Origin: Methylococcaceae bacterium
GTDB taxonomy: Bacteria; Pseudomonadota; Gammaproteobacteria; Methylococcales; Methylomonadaceae
NCBI GenBank assembly: GCA_009925045.1
Contig: RFQK01000078.1
Location: 1-7,099, forward strand
Reading direction: 5' to 3'
Length of the DNA: 7,099 nucleotides
The first letter of the stretch is position 1; each line of letters starts with the position of its first letter. The position numbers were made by a program, and so were the translations under genes. Below are positions 6,792-7,099 of this stretch, piece after piece. The notes below the pieces were generated by a model. It worked only from the letters and a program-made list of their open reading frames with translations. It was not told the DNA's origin and made no database searches.

Positions 6792-6809
6792 AAATACTGA
6801 TGAGTATTT
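6792..6809. promoter_or_regulatory. Perfect inverted repeat in the valS upstream gap
   Basis: AAATACT (6792-6798) and AGTATTT (6803-6809) form a perfect seven-base inverted repeat with a four-base spacer. It lies 32 bases upstream of the valS start and partly overlaps a possible -10 (TAAAAT on the - strand, 6811-6806). It could be an operator or a weak leader hairpin. No T-tract on the - strand supports termination of the upstream gene. Function is unproven. Confidence 0.4.
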
Positions 6810-6840
6810 TAACGTAATTACTTTATTTATATCGGTGTAG

Positions 6841-7099
6841 CTAGCTTCTTATAAAGGCCAGGCTTTTATTGATGCCATCGAGTAGAGGTGCGGCACCGGC
6901 AATTGCAACCGCATCCACCAAGCAATACCAAGCGGCAACACCACTGGGCGGATTACCTTGGGGGAGTTGTGAGGCAGGGTCGATGACAGCCCAAGCCCAT
7001 GTGCCAGCTGTAGTGCCGACGATTTCCAGCCATGAGGTAATGAAAAAAGCCCCTAAATAAACCGTTGGTGAGCGTCCTTTAAATAAATAAAGCAAAAAG
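6841..7099 (-). CDS. C-terminal part of an unidentified membrane protein (partial, 5' end outside window)
   Basis: The frame is open from the window edge to a TAG at 6841-6843. A TTG at 7095-7093 is only an apparent start, because the frame continues past it. The visible residues include two hydrophobic stretches. The first (SPTVYLGAFFITSWLEIVG then TTAGTWAWAVI) is followed by a polar loop with Pro-Gln-Gly-Asn-Pro-Pro. The second (GVAAWYCLVDAVAIAGAAPLL) precedes a short tail ending IRS. The pattern is that of a multi-pass membrane protein, with a Glu and Gly/Thr-rich segment inside the first span. I do not recognise the family. The stop is 80 bases upstream of valS on the same strand with no clear terminator between them, so co-transcription is possible. 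Confidence 0.6.
   Translation of the reverse strand, partial: FLLYLFKGRSPTVYLGAFFITSWLEIVGTTAGTWAWAVIDPASQLPQGNPPSGVAAWYCLVDAVAIAGAAPLLDGINKSLAFIRS

Noticed and set aside
6869..7060. 63-codon open frame on the + strand at the right edge
   Set aside because: It is antisense to the open frame on the - strand, whose hydrophobic pattern is more protein-like and which runs off the window.
1..7099. Mobile elements, CRISPR arrays, phage or defence genes
   Set aside because: No transposase, integrase, terminal inverted repeats, regularly spaced direct repeats or defence domains were seen. The region reads as core methanotroph chromosome.

Overview
The window carries the complete pmoCAB operon for particulate methane monooxygenase (pMMO). 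The proteins (PmoC 250, PmoA 249 and PmoB 413 residues) keep the family's copper ligands. The gene order, the PmoA sequence and the moderate-to-low GC content point to a gammaproteobacterial, type Ia methanotroph (Methylomonadaceae, Methylobacter-like). The genus is an inference from remembered family sequences and was not tested by a search.

Layout. Bases 1-84 hold the last 27 codons of an unidentified gene on the + strand. Bases 85-376 are non-coding and form the pmo control region. It has a long imperfect hairpin (147-180), three copies of AATTGTC (176-229), an A-rich tract, a strong sigma-70-type promoter (TTGACA, 16-base spacer, TGG-TAGACT) and a structured leader of about 113 bases. pmoC (377-1129), pmoA (1245-1994) and pmoB (2086-3327) follow on the + strand. 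Each has a strong Shine-Dalgarno sequence, and hairpins lie in both intergenic gaps. A strong intrinsic terminator (3364-3402) closes the operon. A small predicted lipoprotein of unknown function (3458-3883) comes next, transcribed in the same direction but beyond that terminator. It converges on valS (valyl-tRNA synthetase, 3926-6760, - strand), with a shared hairpin terminator between them. Upstream of valS on the same strand is the C-terminal part of an unidentified membrane protein that runs off the window end (6841-7099).

How the genes work together. PmoB, PmoA and PmoC assemble into the membrane enzyme that oxidises methane to methanol, the first step of methanotrophy. The single promoter, the lack of any T-tract terminator between the genes and the terminator after pmoB indicate one transcript. 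The intercistronic hairpins may set the stability or translation of each segment. valS is housekeeping and unrelated. The lipoprotein cannot be tied to pMMO from sequence alone.

I see no mobile element, CRISPR array, tRNA or rRNA, and no clear undescribed multi-gene system. The most interesting signals are the structured pmoC leader with alternative pairings, the repeated AATTGTC motif near the promoter, and the unknown lipoprotein gene.
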